Below, piece after piece: positions 36,603 through 45,989 of a DNA stretch of 64,000 bases. The notes beneath the pieces were generated by a model. That model was not told the DNA's origin and did no database searches. It worked only from the letters and a program-made list of their open reading frames with translations. The DNA comes from an uncultured Tateyamaria sp. GTDB taxonomy: Bacteria; Pseudomonadota; Alphaproteobacteria; Rhodobacterales; Rhodobacteraceae. Where the stretch lies: assembly GCF_947497045.1 (NCBI RefSeq), contig NZ_CANMEU010000011.1:40544-104543 (forward strand), read 5' to 3'. The position numbers and the translations under genes were made by a program. Numbering within the stretch: position 1 is the stretch's first letter; each line of letters starts with the position of its first letter.

Positions 36603-37331
36603 ATGTCTGCCTTGTTATCTGTCGCAGGTCTGCGCAAGTCGTTCGGTGCCGTTGTGGTCGCCGACGACACCAGCTTTGATATCGCACAAGGCGAAGCTGT
36701 TGGCATTCTGGGGCCCAATGGGGCGGGCAAGACATCGCTGTTCAATCTGGTGACCGGGGCCCTCAGCCCTGATGCAGGGCGGATCACTTTTCAGGGGCAG
36801 GATATCTCGACCAGCTCCGCCGCGCGGCGCTGTAAGATAGGCATCGCGCGGTCGTTTCAGGTGCCCCAGCCCTTCGGTGGGATGACGGTGTTTGAAAACG
36901 CGCTGGTCGGTGCGGTCGAAGGGGCGGGGATGCGCAGCCATGAGGCTGAGGCGCATGTGCTGGCTGTTCTTGAGGACACCGGTTTGCTGGCCAAGGCCAA
37001 TATCCGCGCCGGGGCCCTCACCCTGCTCGATCGCAAGCGGCTCGAGATGGCGCGTGCGCTGGCAGCCCGGCCCAAGCTGCTGCTGCTGGACGAGATCGCG
37101 GGTGGGTTGACCGAAGCCGAATGTACCGCCCTGATCGACACCATCAAGGCCGTGCATGCGGGCGGAACGACGATTATCTGGATCGAACATGTGGTGCATG
37201 CGCTGCTGGCGGTTGTTGAACGGCTGATCGTGATCGATTTTGGCAAGAAGATAGCCGAAGGGCCGCCCAAGACGATCATGGACAGTGCCGAGGTCAAGGA
37301 AATCTATCTGGGGGTCGATCCCGATGTCTGA
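36603..37331 (+). CDS. ABC transporter ATP-binding protein, LivG type
   Basis: 242 residues with Walker A (GPNGAGKTSLFN), the LivG-like ARSFQVPQPFGGMTVFEN segment, a degraded signature region (ALTLLDRKRLEMARALA in place of LSGGQ) and Walker B (LLLLDEIAGGL). The motif change is normal for LivG-type subunits. It starts 7 bp after the binding-protein gene, and its end overlaps the LivF-type gene. Confidence 0.94.
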   Translation: MSALLSVAGLRKSFGAVVVADDTSFDIAQGEAVGILGPNGAGKTSLFNLVTGALSPDAGRITFQGQDISTSSAARRCKIGIARSFQVPQPFGGMTVFENALVGAVEGAGMRSHEAEAHVLAVLEDTGLLAKANIRAGALTLLDRKRLEMARALAARPKLLLLDEIAGGLTEAECTALIDTIKAVHAGGTTIIWIEHVVHALLAVVERLIVIDFGKKIAEGPPKTIMDSAEVKEIYLGVDPDV

Positions 37332-38034
37332 GCCTGTGCTGCAACTTGTGGGCCTCGATGCTCATTACGGAGATTTTCAGGCGCTTTACGGTGTTGATAT
37401 GGAGGTCAATGCTGGCGAGGTGATCGCGATTATCGGGGCCAACGGGGCGGGCAAGACCACGCTGATGCGCTCGATTTCGGGCCTGTTGCATAACGCGGGT
37501 GATCAGGTCCGGTTCAAGGGACAACCCATCGGGGCCTTGCGCGCCGATCAGGTCGCTTATGCGGGGGTGGCGCTGGTGCCTGAGGGGCGGCAGTTGTTTG
37601 CCTCGCTCTCGGTCGAAGAAAACCTCAGGCTTGGCAGCACCGTAGGGCGTGCGGGGCCATGGTCGCTTGAGGCCGTGTATGATCTGTTTCCGATCCTGCA
37701 AGAGCGACGCAACCAGCCTTCGACCTCACTGTCCGGCGGGCAGCAACAGATGGTGGCCATCGGGCGCGCACTGATGTCCAACCCCGAGGTGATCCTGTTT
37801 GACGAGATCAGTCTGGGTCTCGCCCCGGTGATCATCAAATCCATCTATGAGGCCCTGCCCGGCATCATCGGCGGGGGTATGACGGCCATGATCGTCGAAC
37901 AGGATATTACCAAGGCGCTGTCGGTCTCGTCTCGCGTCTATTGCCTGCAGGAGGGGCGCGTGTCGCTGTCGGGCCGGGTCGGGGACATCACACGCGACCA
38001 GATCACCGCCGCCTATTTCGGAGTTGCCGCATGA
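37324..38034 (+). CDS. ABC transporter ATP-binding protein, LivF type
   Basis: 236 residues. Walker A GANGAGKTTLMRS, the LivF-typical LVPEGRQLFASLSVEENL, signature LSGGQQQMVAIGRALM, Walker B VILFDEISLGLAP. Second ATPase of the importer. ATG 37324 overlaps the LivG-type stop by eight bases and the end overlaps the permease start (ATGA). Confidence 0.95.
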   Translation: MSEPVLQLVGLDAHYGDFQALYGVDMEVNAGEVIAIIGANGAGKTTLMRSISGLLHNAGDQVRFKGQPIGALRADQVAYAGVALVPEGRQLFASLSVEENLRLGSTVGRAGPWSLEAVYDLFPILQERRNQPSTSLSGGQQQMVAIGRALMSNPEVILFDEISLGLAPVIIKSIYEALPGIIGGGMTAMIVEQDITKALSVSSRVYCLQEGRVSLSGRVGDITRDQITAAYFGVAA

Positions 38035-38897
38035 TCGAGTGGGTGAACGCCGTGGTGCAGGGTATCCTGCTGGGTGGGCTCTATGCGCTCTTTGCGGCCG
38101 GGTTGTCCCTGATTTTCGGGGTGATGCGGCTTGTCAATATCGCGCATGGTGATCTGATCATTCTGGCAGCCTATTTGGGATTAAGCACGACCGTGATGCT
38201 GGGCGTGCATCCGTTTGCGGCGCTTTTGGTGGTGATGCCTGCGATGGCGGGGATTGGATATGTGCTGCAACGCGGGCTTTTGAACCAGACCCTTGGGCCG
38301 GATATCCTGCCGCCTTTGCTGGTCACGTTCGGGCTGTCGGTGATTCTGCAAAATGCGCTGCTCGAAGGATATACCGCCGATCCGCAAAAGCTGTCTGCCG
38401 GGTCGATTGAAACGGCGAGCCTGTCGGTCGGGGGCCTATCTTTAGGAGTTTTGCCGCTGCTTACCTTCGGGCTGGCGGTGGCTGTGATCGCGGGGCTGCA
38501 ATGGATATTCTATGCAACCGCCCTGGGCCGTCAGTTTCGCGCGGTGTCCGACAATCAGGATATTGCCCAACTGATGGGTCTGAACAAGGCGCATGTATTC
38601 GGGCTGGCCATGGCGCTGGCGCTGGCGGTCACGGCCATTGCGGGTGTGATGCTGGGCGTGCGCACCAGCTTTGATCCGTCCATCGGCGGGGGGCGGCTGA
38701 TCTTTGGGTTCGAAGCGGTGATCATTGGCGGGCTTGGCAACATCTGGGGCACGCTTGCGGGCGGTGTTATTCTAGGCGTGGCCCAAACCATCGGGGCCAA
38801 GATTGACCCCGGTTGGCAAGTGCTGGCGGGTCATGTCGCGTTCCTCGTTGTATTGGCGGTGCGCCCCAATGGTCTGTTCCCGAGGGTCGAACATTGA
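38031..38897 (+). CDS. ABC transporter permease, LivH type
   Basis: 288 residues with about eight hydrophobic helices. The start is typical of LivH (GILLGGLYALFAAGLSLIFG, RLVNIAHGDLI). The EAA-like loop is at about NQDIAQLMGLNKAHVFGLAMA. It forms the membrane channel with the next gene. Its start overlaps the LivF-type stop. Confidence 0.94.
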   Translation: MIEWVNAVVQGILLGGLYALFAAGLSLIFGVMRLVNIAHGDLIILAAYLGLSTTVMLGVHPFAALLVVMPAMAGIGYVLQRGLLNQTLGPDILPPLLVTFGLSVILQNALLEGYTADPQKLSAGSIETASLSVGGLSLGVLPLLTFGLAVAVIAGLQWIFYATALGRQFRAVSDNQDIAQLMGLNKAHVFGLAMALALAVTAIAGVMLGVRTSFDPSIGGGRLIFGFEAVIIGGLGNIWGTLAGGVILGVAQTIGAKIDPGWQVLAGHVAFLVVLAVRPNGLFPRVEH

Positions 38898-39904
38898 GCG
38901 CCCCGGTTGTCACCCGCGCCACACGCGCCAGCCGCGTTGCGATGGTTATCGCTGCACTTGCGGTGATTGTGCTGGCTCTTGCGCCCTGGTGGGCGGGTCG
39001 GGCTGATCTGCGCCTGATGGGCGAGATTTTCCTCTACCTGTCGCTGGCCTGCCTGTGGAACCTGATGGCGGGCTATGCGGGCCTTGTGTCAGTGGGCCAG
39101 CAGGCGTTTGTCGGCTTTGGAGGCTACATGCTGTTCGCGCTCACGATCTTTGGGGGGTTGCACCCGATTGTCGCGATCCTTGGGTCGGGGGTGTTGGCAG
39201 CGATGCTTTCGGTTCCGGTTGCGGCGCTGATCTTTCGACTTAAAGGGGCCTATTTCGCAATCGGTACGTGGGTCATGGCGGAGGTTTTCCGCCTTACATT
39301 CGCGCAAGTATCCGCGCTTGGGGGTGGGTCGGGCACATCCTTGCCTGTCGGAGTGGTGAAATCGCTGGCGGCGTCACGGTCAGGGCGTGAGGCGCTTAGC
39401 TATTGGCTGGCTCTTGGGGCGGCCATCACCGTCATCACCTGTGTATACCTGTTCCTGCGGTCCCGCCGGGGGCTTGCATTGACGGCCATCCGCGACAGCG
39501 AAGTGGCCGCTTCGGGCCTTGGCATCGACATCTGGCGGACCAAGCTTGAGGTCTATGTCGTGACATCCGCCTTCACGGCAATCATCGGCGGGCTGATCTT
39601 TTTGCAAAAGCTGCGCATTTCCCCTGATGCGGCGTTCTCGGTCAATGACTGGACAGCCTTTGTGATCTTTATCGTGGTGATCGGTGGGATTGGCACGCTT
39701 GAGGGGCCGATTATCGGCACGCTTGTCTTTTTCCTTTTGCGTGAAACGCTGGCGGATTTCGGGACCATTTATCTGATGGTGTTGGGTGCGGTGGCCATTG
39801 TTGTCATGCTGAAGGCCCCCAAGGGGATATGGGGATTGGTCCGTGACCGCTACGACCTCGAACTGTTCCCGCTCAGTTATCGTGTACGTATCAAAGAGGA
39901 CTAG
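38894..39904 (+). CDS. ABC transporter permease, LivM type
   Basis: 336 residues when started at TTG 38894, which overlaps the LivH-type stop by four bases (TTGA) in the same manner as the other junctions of this operon. ATG 38942 is the alternative and would remove a 16-residue hydrophilic lead. About nine hydrophobic helices, with the LivM signature region GYAGLVSVGQQAFVGFGGYM and the coupling loop ALTAIRDSEVAASGLGID. Completes the five-part importer. Confidence 0.93.
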   Translation: MSAPVVTRATRASRVAMVIAALAVIVLALAPWWAGRADLRLMGEIFLYLSLACLWNLMAGYAGLVSVGQQAFVGFGGYMLFALTIFGGLHPIVAILGSGVLAAMLSVPVAALIFRLKGAYFAIGTWVMAEVFRLTFAQVSALGGGSGTSLPVGVVKSLAASRSGREALSYWLALGAAITVITCVYLFLRSRRGLALTAIRDSEVAASGLGIDIWRTKLEVYVVTSAFTAIIGGLIFLQKLRISPDAAFSVNDWTAFVIFIVVIGGIGTLEGPIIGTLVFFLLRETLADFGTIYLMVLGAVAIVVMLKAPKGIWGLVRDRYDLELFPLSYRVRIKED

Positions 39905-39908
39905 GACC

Positions 39909-40838
39909 ATGGCCAAACAACCCACCATCATCACCTGCGCGGTTACGGGGTCGATCCATACGCCCACGATGTCCGACACCTTGCCGCTGACCCAGAACCA
40001 GATCGCCGAACAGGCCATTGCCGCGGCCGAGGCGGGGGCTTCGATCCTGCATCTGCACACACGCGACCCCGACGATTTCCGCCCGTCGGTCGAACCGGAT
40101 CACTATGCCCCGATCCTGGGCCGGGTCAAACAGTCCACAGATGCGGTGCTGAACATCACCACGGGTGGTGCGCCCACGATGTTGATCAAGGAGCGGATCA
40201 AGGCCGCCACCAAATTCTCGCCCGAGATGTGCAGCCTCAACATGGGGTCGATGAACTTTGCCTTTCACCCGCTGGCCAAACGCTATGACACATGGAAATA
40301 CGACTGGGAAAAGGACTATGTCGAAGGGTCCGAGGCCAACATCTTTCGCAATACATTTGCCGATATTCGCGAGGCCGCCGAAACGCTGGTCCCCCACGAC
40401 ATCAAATTCGAGCATGAGTGCTATGATGTCGGGCACCTTTATAACCTGAAATACTGCATGGATGTGGGACTGTTCAAAGCCCCGGTGTTCATCCAGTTCA
40501 TCTTTGGCATTCTGGGCGGGATCGGACCTGAAGTGGACAACCTGATCTTTATGAAACGCACGGCGGATCGGCTGTTTGGCGACGATTACCGTTGGTCGGT
40601 TCTGGGCGCGGGGGGCGCGCAGATGCCACTGGCGACCACTGCAAGTCAGATGGGCGGGAACGTGCGTGTCGGTATGGAGGACAGCCTGCTCATCAATCGT
40701 GGTGAGTTGGCAGAGTCCAACGCGCAACAGGTCACCAAGGTCCGGCGTATCATCGAGGATCTGGGCTGCGAAGTGGCCACACCTGATCAGGCGCGCGAGA
40801 TCCTTGCGCTCAAAGGTGGGGACAGGGTCGCATTCTAA
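39909..40838 (+). CDS. BKACE-family beta-keto acid cleavage enzyme (3-keto-5-aminohexanoate cleavage-like)
   Basis: 309 residues. Zinc-binding histidines in ILHLHTRDP (~48), the ITTGG substrate loop, FEHECYDVGHLYNL and the C-terminal GGNVRVGMEDSL motif of the family (formerly DUF849). These enzymes transfer the acyl part of a beta-keto acid to acetyl-CoA and release acetoacetate. Known substrates include 3-keto-5-aminohexanoate, beta-ketoglutarate and dehydrocarnitine. A dehydrocarnitine-like substrate would fit the 3-hydroxyacid dehydrogenase upstream and the methylamine-type enzymes across the divergent promoter. Last gene of the plus-strand operon. Confidence 0.92.
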   Translation: MAKQPTIITCAVTGSIHTPTMSDTLPLTQNQIAEQAIAAAEAGASILHLHTRDPDDFRPSVEPDHYAPILGRVKQSTDAVLNITTGGAPTMLIKERIKAATKFSPEMCSLNMGSMNFAFHPLAKRYDTWKYDWEKDYVEGSEANIFRNTFADIREAAETLVPHDIKFEHECYDVGHLYNLKYCMDVGLFKAPVFIQFIFGILGGIGPEVDNLIFMKRTADRLFGDDYRWSVLGAGGAQMPLATTASQMGGNVRVGMEDSLLINRGELAESNAQQVTKVRRIIEDLGCEVATPDQAREILALKGGDRVAF

Positions 40839-40839
40839 C

Positions 40840-41811
40840 TCACTCGGGCAGCTTGTCCGGTTTGTCGCGGTACCGCCCGGACGTCATCATCCCACTCAGG
40901 CGGACCAGCCCCGGTGTACCGACGCGACTGCGGGTGCGCAGGACGGGTGTGTTGATCGAGCCACCCCGGCTTTCGCGGAACACGATGAACAGGCCGGAGG
41001 CGATGATGATACCTGCGCCGACTGCGGTGTAAATATCTGGTGTTTCATCGAAAAAGATCAGCCCATATCCCGTCGCCCACAGGATTTGGGAATACTGCAT
41101 GGGTGCGACAATCGCCGCTTCACCGGTTTGATAGGCCGCAATGATAAACCGGGCCGCTATCCACGCCATGGTCGAGATCACGGCCAGCATTCCGAGATGT
41201 TCGATCGGCATGGGCTTATAAACAAAGGCCAGCGCCGCGCCCATCACCACAAAATTCGCCACCATGGGATAGAGCAACAGAACGGCGGTGCGTTCGTCGC
41301 TCCCGATCTTGCGCACTACAATGGATGCGAACGCGCCACTGAGGGCCGCCAGAATGGCCGCGCCGTGGCCCAGTGTGAGGTCCGTGGTGCCGGGGCGCAA
41401 GACAACCATCACCCCTGCCAACCCGACCAGCACAGCCATCCAACGCGGCAGCCGCACTTTTTCACCCAGGATCGGGATTGAAAGGACCGTGATCAGCAGT
41501 GGGGTTGCAAACAGTATCGCATATGTCTGCGTCAGGGGCAGGTTCGAAAAGGCATAGAACGCAGAGACACCGGTGATCACTGCCCCCACAGTCCGGACCG
41601 CCATCCACCACGGGCGAACGGGCAGCAACGTGCCCGGTTTGGAATCGCGCATGATCATAATGGTCGCCAAGGGGAACGACAGCAGAACGCTGAAAAATAC
41701 GATCTGGATAGGGGAATAGGTCGCCCCCAGTGTCTTGATGAACACGTCGTGGGTCGAAAAGATGCCAAAGGCGATCAAGGCCAGCAGTGCGCCTTTGATG
41801 TTGGGGGACAT
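40840..41811 (-). CDS. EamA/DMT-family transporter
   Basis: 323 residues, ten predicted helices in two EamA repeats (IKGALLALIAFGIFSTHDVF at the first helix; LPLTQTYAILFATPLLITVL in the first half). The C-terminal tail of about 35 residues is hydrophilic and basic. Its stop abuts the BKACE stop, convergent, with no room for a terminator between. It lies 17 bp downstream of leuB on the same strand and may be the last gene of the leu segment. Substrate unknown. Confidence 0.88.
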   Translation of the reverse strand: MSPNIKGALLALIAFGIFSTHDVFIKTLGATYSPIQIVFFSVLLSFPLATIMIMRDSKPGTLLPVRPWWMAVRTVGAVITGVSAFYAFSNLPLTQTYAILFATPLLITVLSIPILGEKVRLPRWMAVLVGLAGVMVVLRPGTTDLTLGHGAAILAALSGAFASIVVRKIGSDERTAVLLLYPMVANFVVMGAALAFVYKPMPIEHLGMLAVISTMAWIAARFIIAAYQTGEAAIVAPMQYSQILWATGYGLIFFDETPDIYTAVGAGIIIASGLFIVFRESRGGSINTPVLRTRSRVGTPGLVRLSGMMTSGRYRDKPDKLPE

Positions 41812-41828
41812 ATCGCGCCTCTTGGGGG

Positions 41829-42935
41829 TTACAGGCTCGCGTCCAGAGCGGCCAGAATGACGTCACCCATTTGCGTGGTCGAGATCGGTGTGCCGCCCTC
41901 GGGACCCATCAGATCAGCGGTGCGCGCGCCATCGGCCAGCACCCTTTCGATGGCGTCCTCAAGCCGGGTCGCCTCGTCCCCTTGGTCGAAGGAATAGCGC
42001 AGCGCCATGGCAAAGCTGAGGATACAGGCGATGGGGTTGGCTTTGCCTTGGCCTGTGATGTCAGGGGCCGAGCCGTGCACGGGTTCGTACATCGCCTTGG
42101 GCCGCCCATTCGCCATCGGAGCACCAAGGCTGGCGGACGGCAACATGCCAAGGCTGCCGGTCAGCATGGCCGCGCAATCCGACAGGATGTCACCAAACAG
42201 GTTGTCGGTCACGATGACGTCGAACTGTTTGGGCGCGCGCACCAGCTGCATCGCGCCATTGTCGGCGTACATATGGCTGAGTTCCACATCCGGATAGTCG
42301 GTATCGTGGACCTTCTGGACAACTTCCCGCCACAGGATCCCGCTTTCCATTACGTTGGCCTTTTCCATCGAGCAGACCTTGTTGTTCCGACGCCGCGCCA
42401 GCTCAAAGGCGGAGCGGGCCACCCGGTCAATCTCGGACTCGGTGTAGCGTTGCGTGTTGATCCCGACGCGCTCGTTGCCTTCCTCAAAGATGCCACGCGG
42501 TTCACCGAAATAAACGCCAGAGGTCAACTCGCGCACGATCATTATGTCGAGGCCCGCAACTAGGTCCGGCTTGAGCGACGAGAAGTCCGCCAGCGCGTCA
42601 AAGCATTGTGCCGGGCGCAGGTTCGAAAACAGGTCCATCTCTTTGCGCAGGCGCAGCAGGCCACGTTCAGGTTTGACCGAAAAATCCAGGTCGTCGTATT
42701 TTGGCCCGCCCACAGCACCCAGCAAAACCGCATCCGCGGCCAGCGCCTTGGCCATTGTGTCGTCGTGCAGCGGTGTGCCGTGCGCGTCATAGGCGGCTCC
42801 GCCCACAAGGTCGGTTTCCACGTCAAAAGGCAGGTTCCGCTTGGCCGCGAACCAGTCAATGATCCGCGTGACCTGATCCATCACTTCGGGGCCAATGCCG
42901 TCTCCGGGCAGGATCAAAAGGGATGGGTTGGACAT
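41829..42935 (-). CDS. leuB: 3-isopropylmalate dehydrogenase
   Basis: 368 residues, full length. Catalyses NAD-dependent oxidative decarboxylation of 3-isopropylmalate, the third step of leucine synthesis. Motifs: [17 protein letters not shown], the arginine region [19 protein letters not shown], Tyr/Lys catalytic region, and the metal/NAD segment [38 protein letters not shown]. It lies downstream of the EEP-family gene in the same direction as leuC and leuD. Confidence 0.97.
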   Translation of the reverse strand: MSNPSLLILPGDGIGPEVMDQVTRIIDWFAAKRNLPFDVETDLVGGAAYDAHGTPLHDDTMAKALAADAVLLGAVGGPKYDDLDFSVKPERGLLRLRKEMDLFSNLRPAQCFDALADFSSLKPDLVAGLDIMIVRELTSGVYFGEPRGIFEEGNERVGINTQRYTESEIDRVARSAFELARRRNNKVCSMEKANVMESGILWREVVQKVHDTDYPDVELSHMYADNGAMQLVRAPKQFDVIVTDNLFGDILSDCAAMLTGSLGMLPSASLGAPMANGRPKAMYEPVHGSAPDITGQGKANPIACILSFAMALRYSFDQGDEATRLEDAIERVLADGARTADLMGPEGGTPISTTQMGDVILAALDASL

Positions 42936-42968
42936 GGGCGAAACTCCTGTGAATGCGTGGTGTTTCGC

Positions 42969-44006
42969 CTATCCATCCGGGGGTGCGGGGTCAAGGGTGA
43001 GGTCCACCCAGACAAGGTGGTGGCGGCTGGCCGTGGCGGCTGTTTCAGCCAGTGGATCGTCGGGGGTGGGCCACATCACGCCGCTGTCGATGATGCGCCA
43101 GTGGATTGAGGGCAGCACGTAATCCACCCGCAGATTCCCCGGTACGGGCTCTGCCCAATCTGCGGTGTCTGTGCCGTGGGTCCCTTTGGGGGCCGGATCC
43201 TGAAGGCGCGGGTCGGTCAGCAGAGTGGTGATGGCCGCTTTGATGCCTTGCCCGTCGATGGGGTCCAGATTGGCATCCCCCGCAATGACAAAGGGGCCGG
43301 CGGGTGCTATGCCCACCGTCCCGTCAAGCACCTGTTGCAACAGTCGGATTTCATCGTGATTGCGCTTGCCGTTGCGATCTTCGGGCCCGTCAAACACCGG
43401 GGGACTGGCGTGAAAGGTCATCAGGTCGATCACACCCGCAGGCGTGTCGATCGGGACAATCCAATGGGCGGTGGTTGAAAGACGTTGTGCGGCTTGGGCG
43501 GCGTCACTGGGGAACGGTGCGCCGTTGACCATGGGCAGTGTCGGGTCGGGCACGTCACGCCATAAAAGGGCTGAGAGGTCCTGCACCTGTGTGTCCAGAA
43601 TGGGAAAGTGCGACAGGATTGCCATCCCCCCCTGACCTGAAAAGCGGCCATAACCCTGCGCATCGCGCGGGCCACCGCGCCGCCGGTCGCCGTCCATATC
43701 AAGGCCGGTGGGCATGCCGGTGTTGGGGCGTTGCGCAAAGTGGTAAGCATAACCTGCGGCCTTTGACAGCTGCGACAGCGCCTCGCCTGTCAGGTCATAG
43801 TCGATCCCCTGAAGGGCGAGAATGTCGGCATCGGCCGCCTTGATGATCGCAAGCACGGCATTGATTTGATCGTCAGCGCCGCGCGCCAGATCGCGCAGCA
43901 GCAGCCCGGGACCATCCCGGCTGAGTTCAGTGTTGTAGGTCGCAACGCGCAATGTGTCCGCCTGCGCAGCCATGCCGATCAACAGGGCGGCGAGCGTGGT
44001 AATCAG
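42969..44006 (-). CDS. Secreted endonuclease/exonuclease/phosphatase (EEP) family protein
   Basis: About 345 residues if translation starts at CTG 44006, whose CTGA overlaps the stop of the upstream gene; this gives the hydrophobic leader ITTLAALLIGMAAQA before the EEP fold (LRVATYNTELSRDG). No ATG, GTG or TTG lies in frame between 44126 and 43977, so the options are CTG 44006, ATG 43977 (no signal peptide) or ATG 44126 (inside the neighbour). Catalytic motifs seen: ALQGIDYDL (Glu replaced by Gln in the LQE position), FVIAGDANLDPIDG, and a C-terminal HHLVWVDL. Substrate unknown; a nuclease or lipid phosphodiesterase is possible. Confidence 0.85.
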   Translation of the reverse strand: MITTLAALLIGMAAQADTLRVATYNTELSRDGPGLLLRDLARGADDQINAVLAIIKAADADILALQGIDYDLTGEALSQLSKAAGYAYHFAQRPNTGMPTGLDMDGDRRRGGPRDAQGYGRFSGQGGMAILSHFPILDTQVQDLSALLWRDVPDPTLPMVNGAPFPSDAAQAAQRLSTTAHWIVPIDTPAGVIDLMTFHASPPVFDGPEDRNGKRNHDEIRLLQQVLDGTVGIAPAGPFVIAGDANLDPIDGQGIKAAITTLLTDPRLQDPAPKGTHGTDTADWAEPVPGNLRVDYVLPSIHWRIIDSGVMWPTPDDPLAETAATASRHHLVWVDLTLDPAPPDG

Positions 44007-44839
44007 GCGGTCAGCATATCGCCTTCCGCGTTGGCATAGGCGCGTTTGCGCTGGTCGCGGATCATCTCGGCAATCCGCTGCATCGCAATACCGCGCATGA
44101 TCATGCTGGCAGGAAGAAAGGCCCATGCGCTCATTGTCCAGATCAGGGTTTGCGGGTTCTCCAGAGAGATCGGGTTCAAAAGGTCTGCCGCCAGTTTGAC
44201 CACCGCAGGGATAACAAAAGGTAAAAGAAAGCCGAGCGCGATGTTGATGCGCGCATCGCGGTTCAGGCGATGCAGCACATCGCCGCCTGCTGTCGGGTCA
44301 AACAGGGGCAGGTTGACCCAGACGTTGAAGGCCCCCGACCGTGCGGGCCATCCCAGCACCCGGACGAGGAACAGGAACGCTGTCATCGCGGTCAGCGAAA
44401 TAAGGTAGGCAAGGCCCGCAGCCGTCCGTACGGACTGTACAATGTCTGGCTCAGCATTGCTTGGCAGCATCAGCACGACAAGGCGCACGGGGCTGTAGGG
44501 AAAATCGATACTGCTGCCCACAATTGTGCCGATGGACGTCAGCGCGCCTGTCAGCAGTGTGGGGTCGGTCTTGCCCTTGCAAATCACGCTGAGCAGGAAA
44601 ACGGTCAGGAAAAGCGCGATGAACCGCAGCCGGTTGAACGGGGCTGCATCGCGAAACTCGACGATGCTGGGGCTTTTGGAGCTATATTCGACAAAGGTCA
44701 TAAAGGCCGCAAAAAGGGCAACCAAAACAGTTGCTTGAGACGAGTCAATAGACGCGCCGGGCACAATAAGTGCCGGAGTGGCGACGACCAATGCCACCAA
44801 AAAGCCGCGCATTGCTGCGCCAGACAGTCGTGCTATCAC
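44003..44839 (-). CDS. Conserved integral membrane protein of unknown function
   Basis: 278 residues with a GTG start preceded by GAAGGGA. Six or so hydrophobic segments are visible (MRGFLVALVVATPALIVPGA, ATVLVALFAAFMTFVE, FIALFLTVFLLSVIC, LAYLISLTAMTAFLFLV, LGFLLPFVIPAVVKL, MSAWAFLPASMIM). No catalytic motif. It is coupled by a 4-base overlap to the EEP-family gene, so the two may act together at the envelope. I do not recognise the family. Confidence 0.75.
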   Translation of the reverse strand: MIARLSGAAMRGFLVALVVATPALIVPGASIDSSQATVLVALFAAFMTFVEYSSKSPSIVEFRDAAPFNRLRFIALFLTVFLLSVICKGKTDPTLLTGALTSIGTIVGSSIDFPYSPVRLVVLMLPSNAEPDIVQSVRTAAGLAYLISLTAMTAFLFLVRVLGWPARSGAFNVWVNLPLFDPTAGGDVLHRLNRDARINIALGFLLPFVIPAVVKLAADLLNPISLENPQTLIWTMSAWAFLPASMIMRGIAMQRIAEMIRDQRKRAYANAEGDMLTA

Positions 44840-45053
44840 GTTTCGATCCCTTCAAACTGGCCAGCCGCGATACGTTGCCGCGAACTTGTTCCAACTTGAT
44901 CCCACCGGGTCGGGCGGGTGTGCCTCATTCTTGCCGCATTGTTGCCTTGATCGACCCTGTGGCTCAAGTGTGTTGGTTAACGAAACGCAAAACCTTGGGC
45001 ATTTTGAGGGAGGGTGTGGTGCGTTTGTGCATCATTTCTGAGGCAGGAATTTG

Positions 45054-45084
45054 GCACGGCCCAGATGTTGTGTACGGGCCGTGC
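45054..45084. other. Perfect 9-bp hairpin downstream of leuD
   Basis: GCACGGCCC (45054-45062) and GGGCCGTGC (45076-45084) with a 13-nt loop, 49 bp beyond the leuD stop codon. No T-run follows on either strand, so it is a weak terminator candidate or an mRNA 3'-end stabiliser. The rest of the 44840-45132 gap shows nothing else. Confidence 0.5.
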
Positions 45085-45132
45085 GAGAGCCATACCAGAG
45101 CACCGTCTGATAGGTTTTTGGTTAACGCGGCC

Positions 45133-45738
45133 TTAAACCCAAGGGCGTGCCTGGCTCGCCTCGGCTTCGAACGCGGTGATGCTGTCGGCTTTGGCCATGG
45201 TGAGTCCGATATCGTCCAACCCTTCCATCAGGCAGTGTTTCTTGAACGCGTCCACCTCAAAGCGGAACACCTCGCCATCTGACGTGGTCACCGTCTGTGC
45301 TTCAAGATCGACGGTCATGCGGGCATTGGCCCCTTTTTCGGCGTCCCTCATCAAAACATCGACAGCCTCGGCAGGCAGCGCGATGGGCAGAATGCCGTTC
45401 TTGAAGCAGTTGTTGTAGAAGATGTCGGCAAACGAGGTCGAGATCACACAGCGGATGCCGAAATCCTTGATCGCCCATGGCGCATGCTCGCGGGATGAGC
45501 CGCAGCCGAAATTGTCGCCCGCAACCAGTATCTCGGCATTGCGATAGGCGTCCTGGTTCAACACGAAATCGGGAATTTCGTTGCCTTGGCGATCAAAGCG
45601 CATCTCGTCAAACAGATTGGCCCCAAGACCCGAGCGTTTGATCGTTTTGAGGAACTGTTTGGGGATGATCATGTCGGTGTCGATATTGACCAGCGGCATG
45701 GGGGCCGCAATCCCGGTCAGTGTTTCGAATTTATCCAT
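45133..45738 (-). CDS. leuD: 3-isopropylmalate dehydratase small subunit
   Basis: 201 residues from MDKFETLTG; the in-frame extension to 45804 is not needed. The subunit forms the swivel domain with LeuC and isomerises 2- to 3-isopropylmalate. Motifs: [52 protein letters not shown]. It lies 247 bp downstream of leuC, an unusually wide gap for this pair. Confidence 0.97.
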   Translation of the reverse strand: MDKFETLTGIAAPMPLVNIDTDMIIPKQFLKTIKRSGLGANLFDEMRFDRQGNEIPDFVLNQDAYRNAEILVAGDNFGCGSSREHAPWAIKDFGIRCVISTSFADIFYNNCFKNGILPIALPAEAVDVLMRDAEKGANARMTVDLEAQTVTTSDGEVFRFEVDAFKKHCLMEGLDDIGLTMAKADSITAFEAEASQARPWV

Positions 45739-45961
45739 TGGGTGTTTCCTTTGGCTTGTGGCGCGTCGGGAACCGATCCGATGCGCGCTGTGTTTGCCCT
45801 GCAAGACAAACAGATATGGAAAGACGTGATGTCATATAGCGAAGGGACGAAGGTCGAATCGGACTGGGGCACCGGGAAGGTGACCAGGGTCTGCACCCGG
45901 ATTACGGCCCGCAGACTCAGGGGCAGTGAAGTGCGCAAGGCATCCTGAACCGCGGTCCGAG

Positions 45962-45989
45962 GTAAGGTGGGCAGTATTGCCCACCTTAC
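45962..45989. other. 12-bp perfect inverted repeat enclosing the leuC stop codon
   Basis: GTAAGGTGGGCA / TGCCCACCTTAC with a 4-nt loop. The leuC stop (45986-45988) lies in the right arm. The structure would be a very stable mRNA hairpin at the leuC/leuD junction, without a T-run. The 45739-45985 gap holds no recognisable gene. Confidence 0.7.

Noticed and set aside
44840..45132. tRNA or small RNA in the gap upstream of the membrane-protein gene
   Set aside because: No cloverleaf or T-loop sequence is visible; only a 9-bp hairpin without a T-run.
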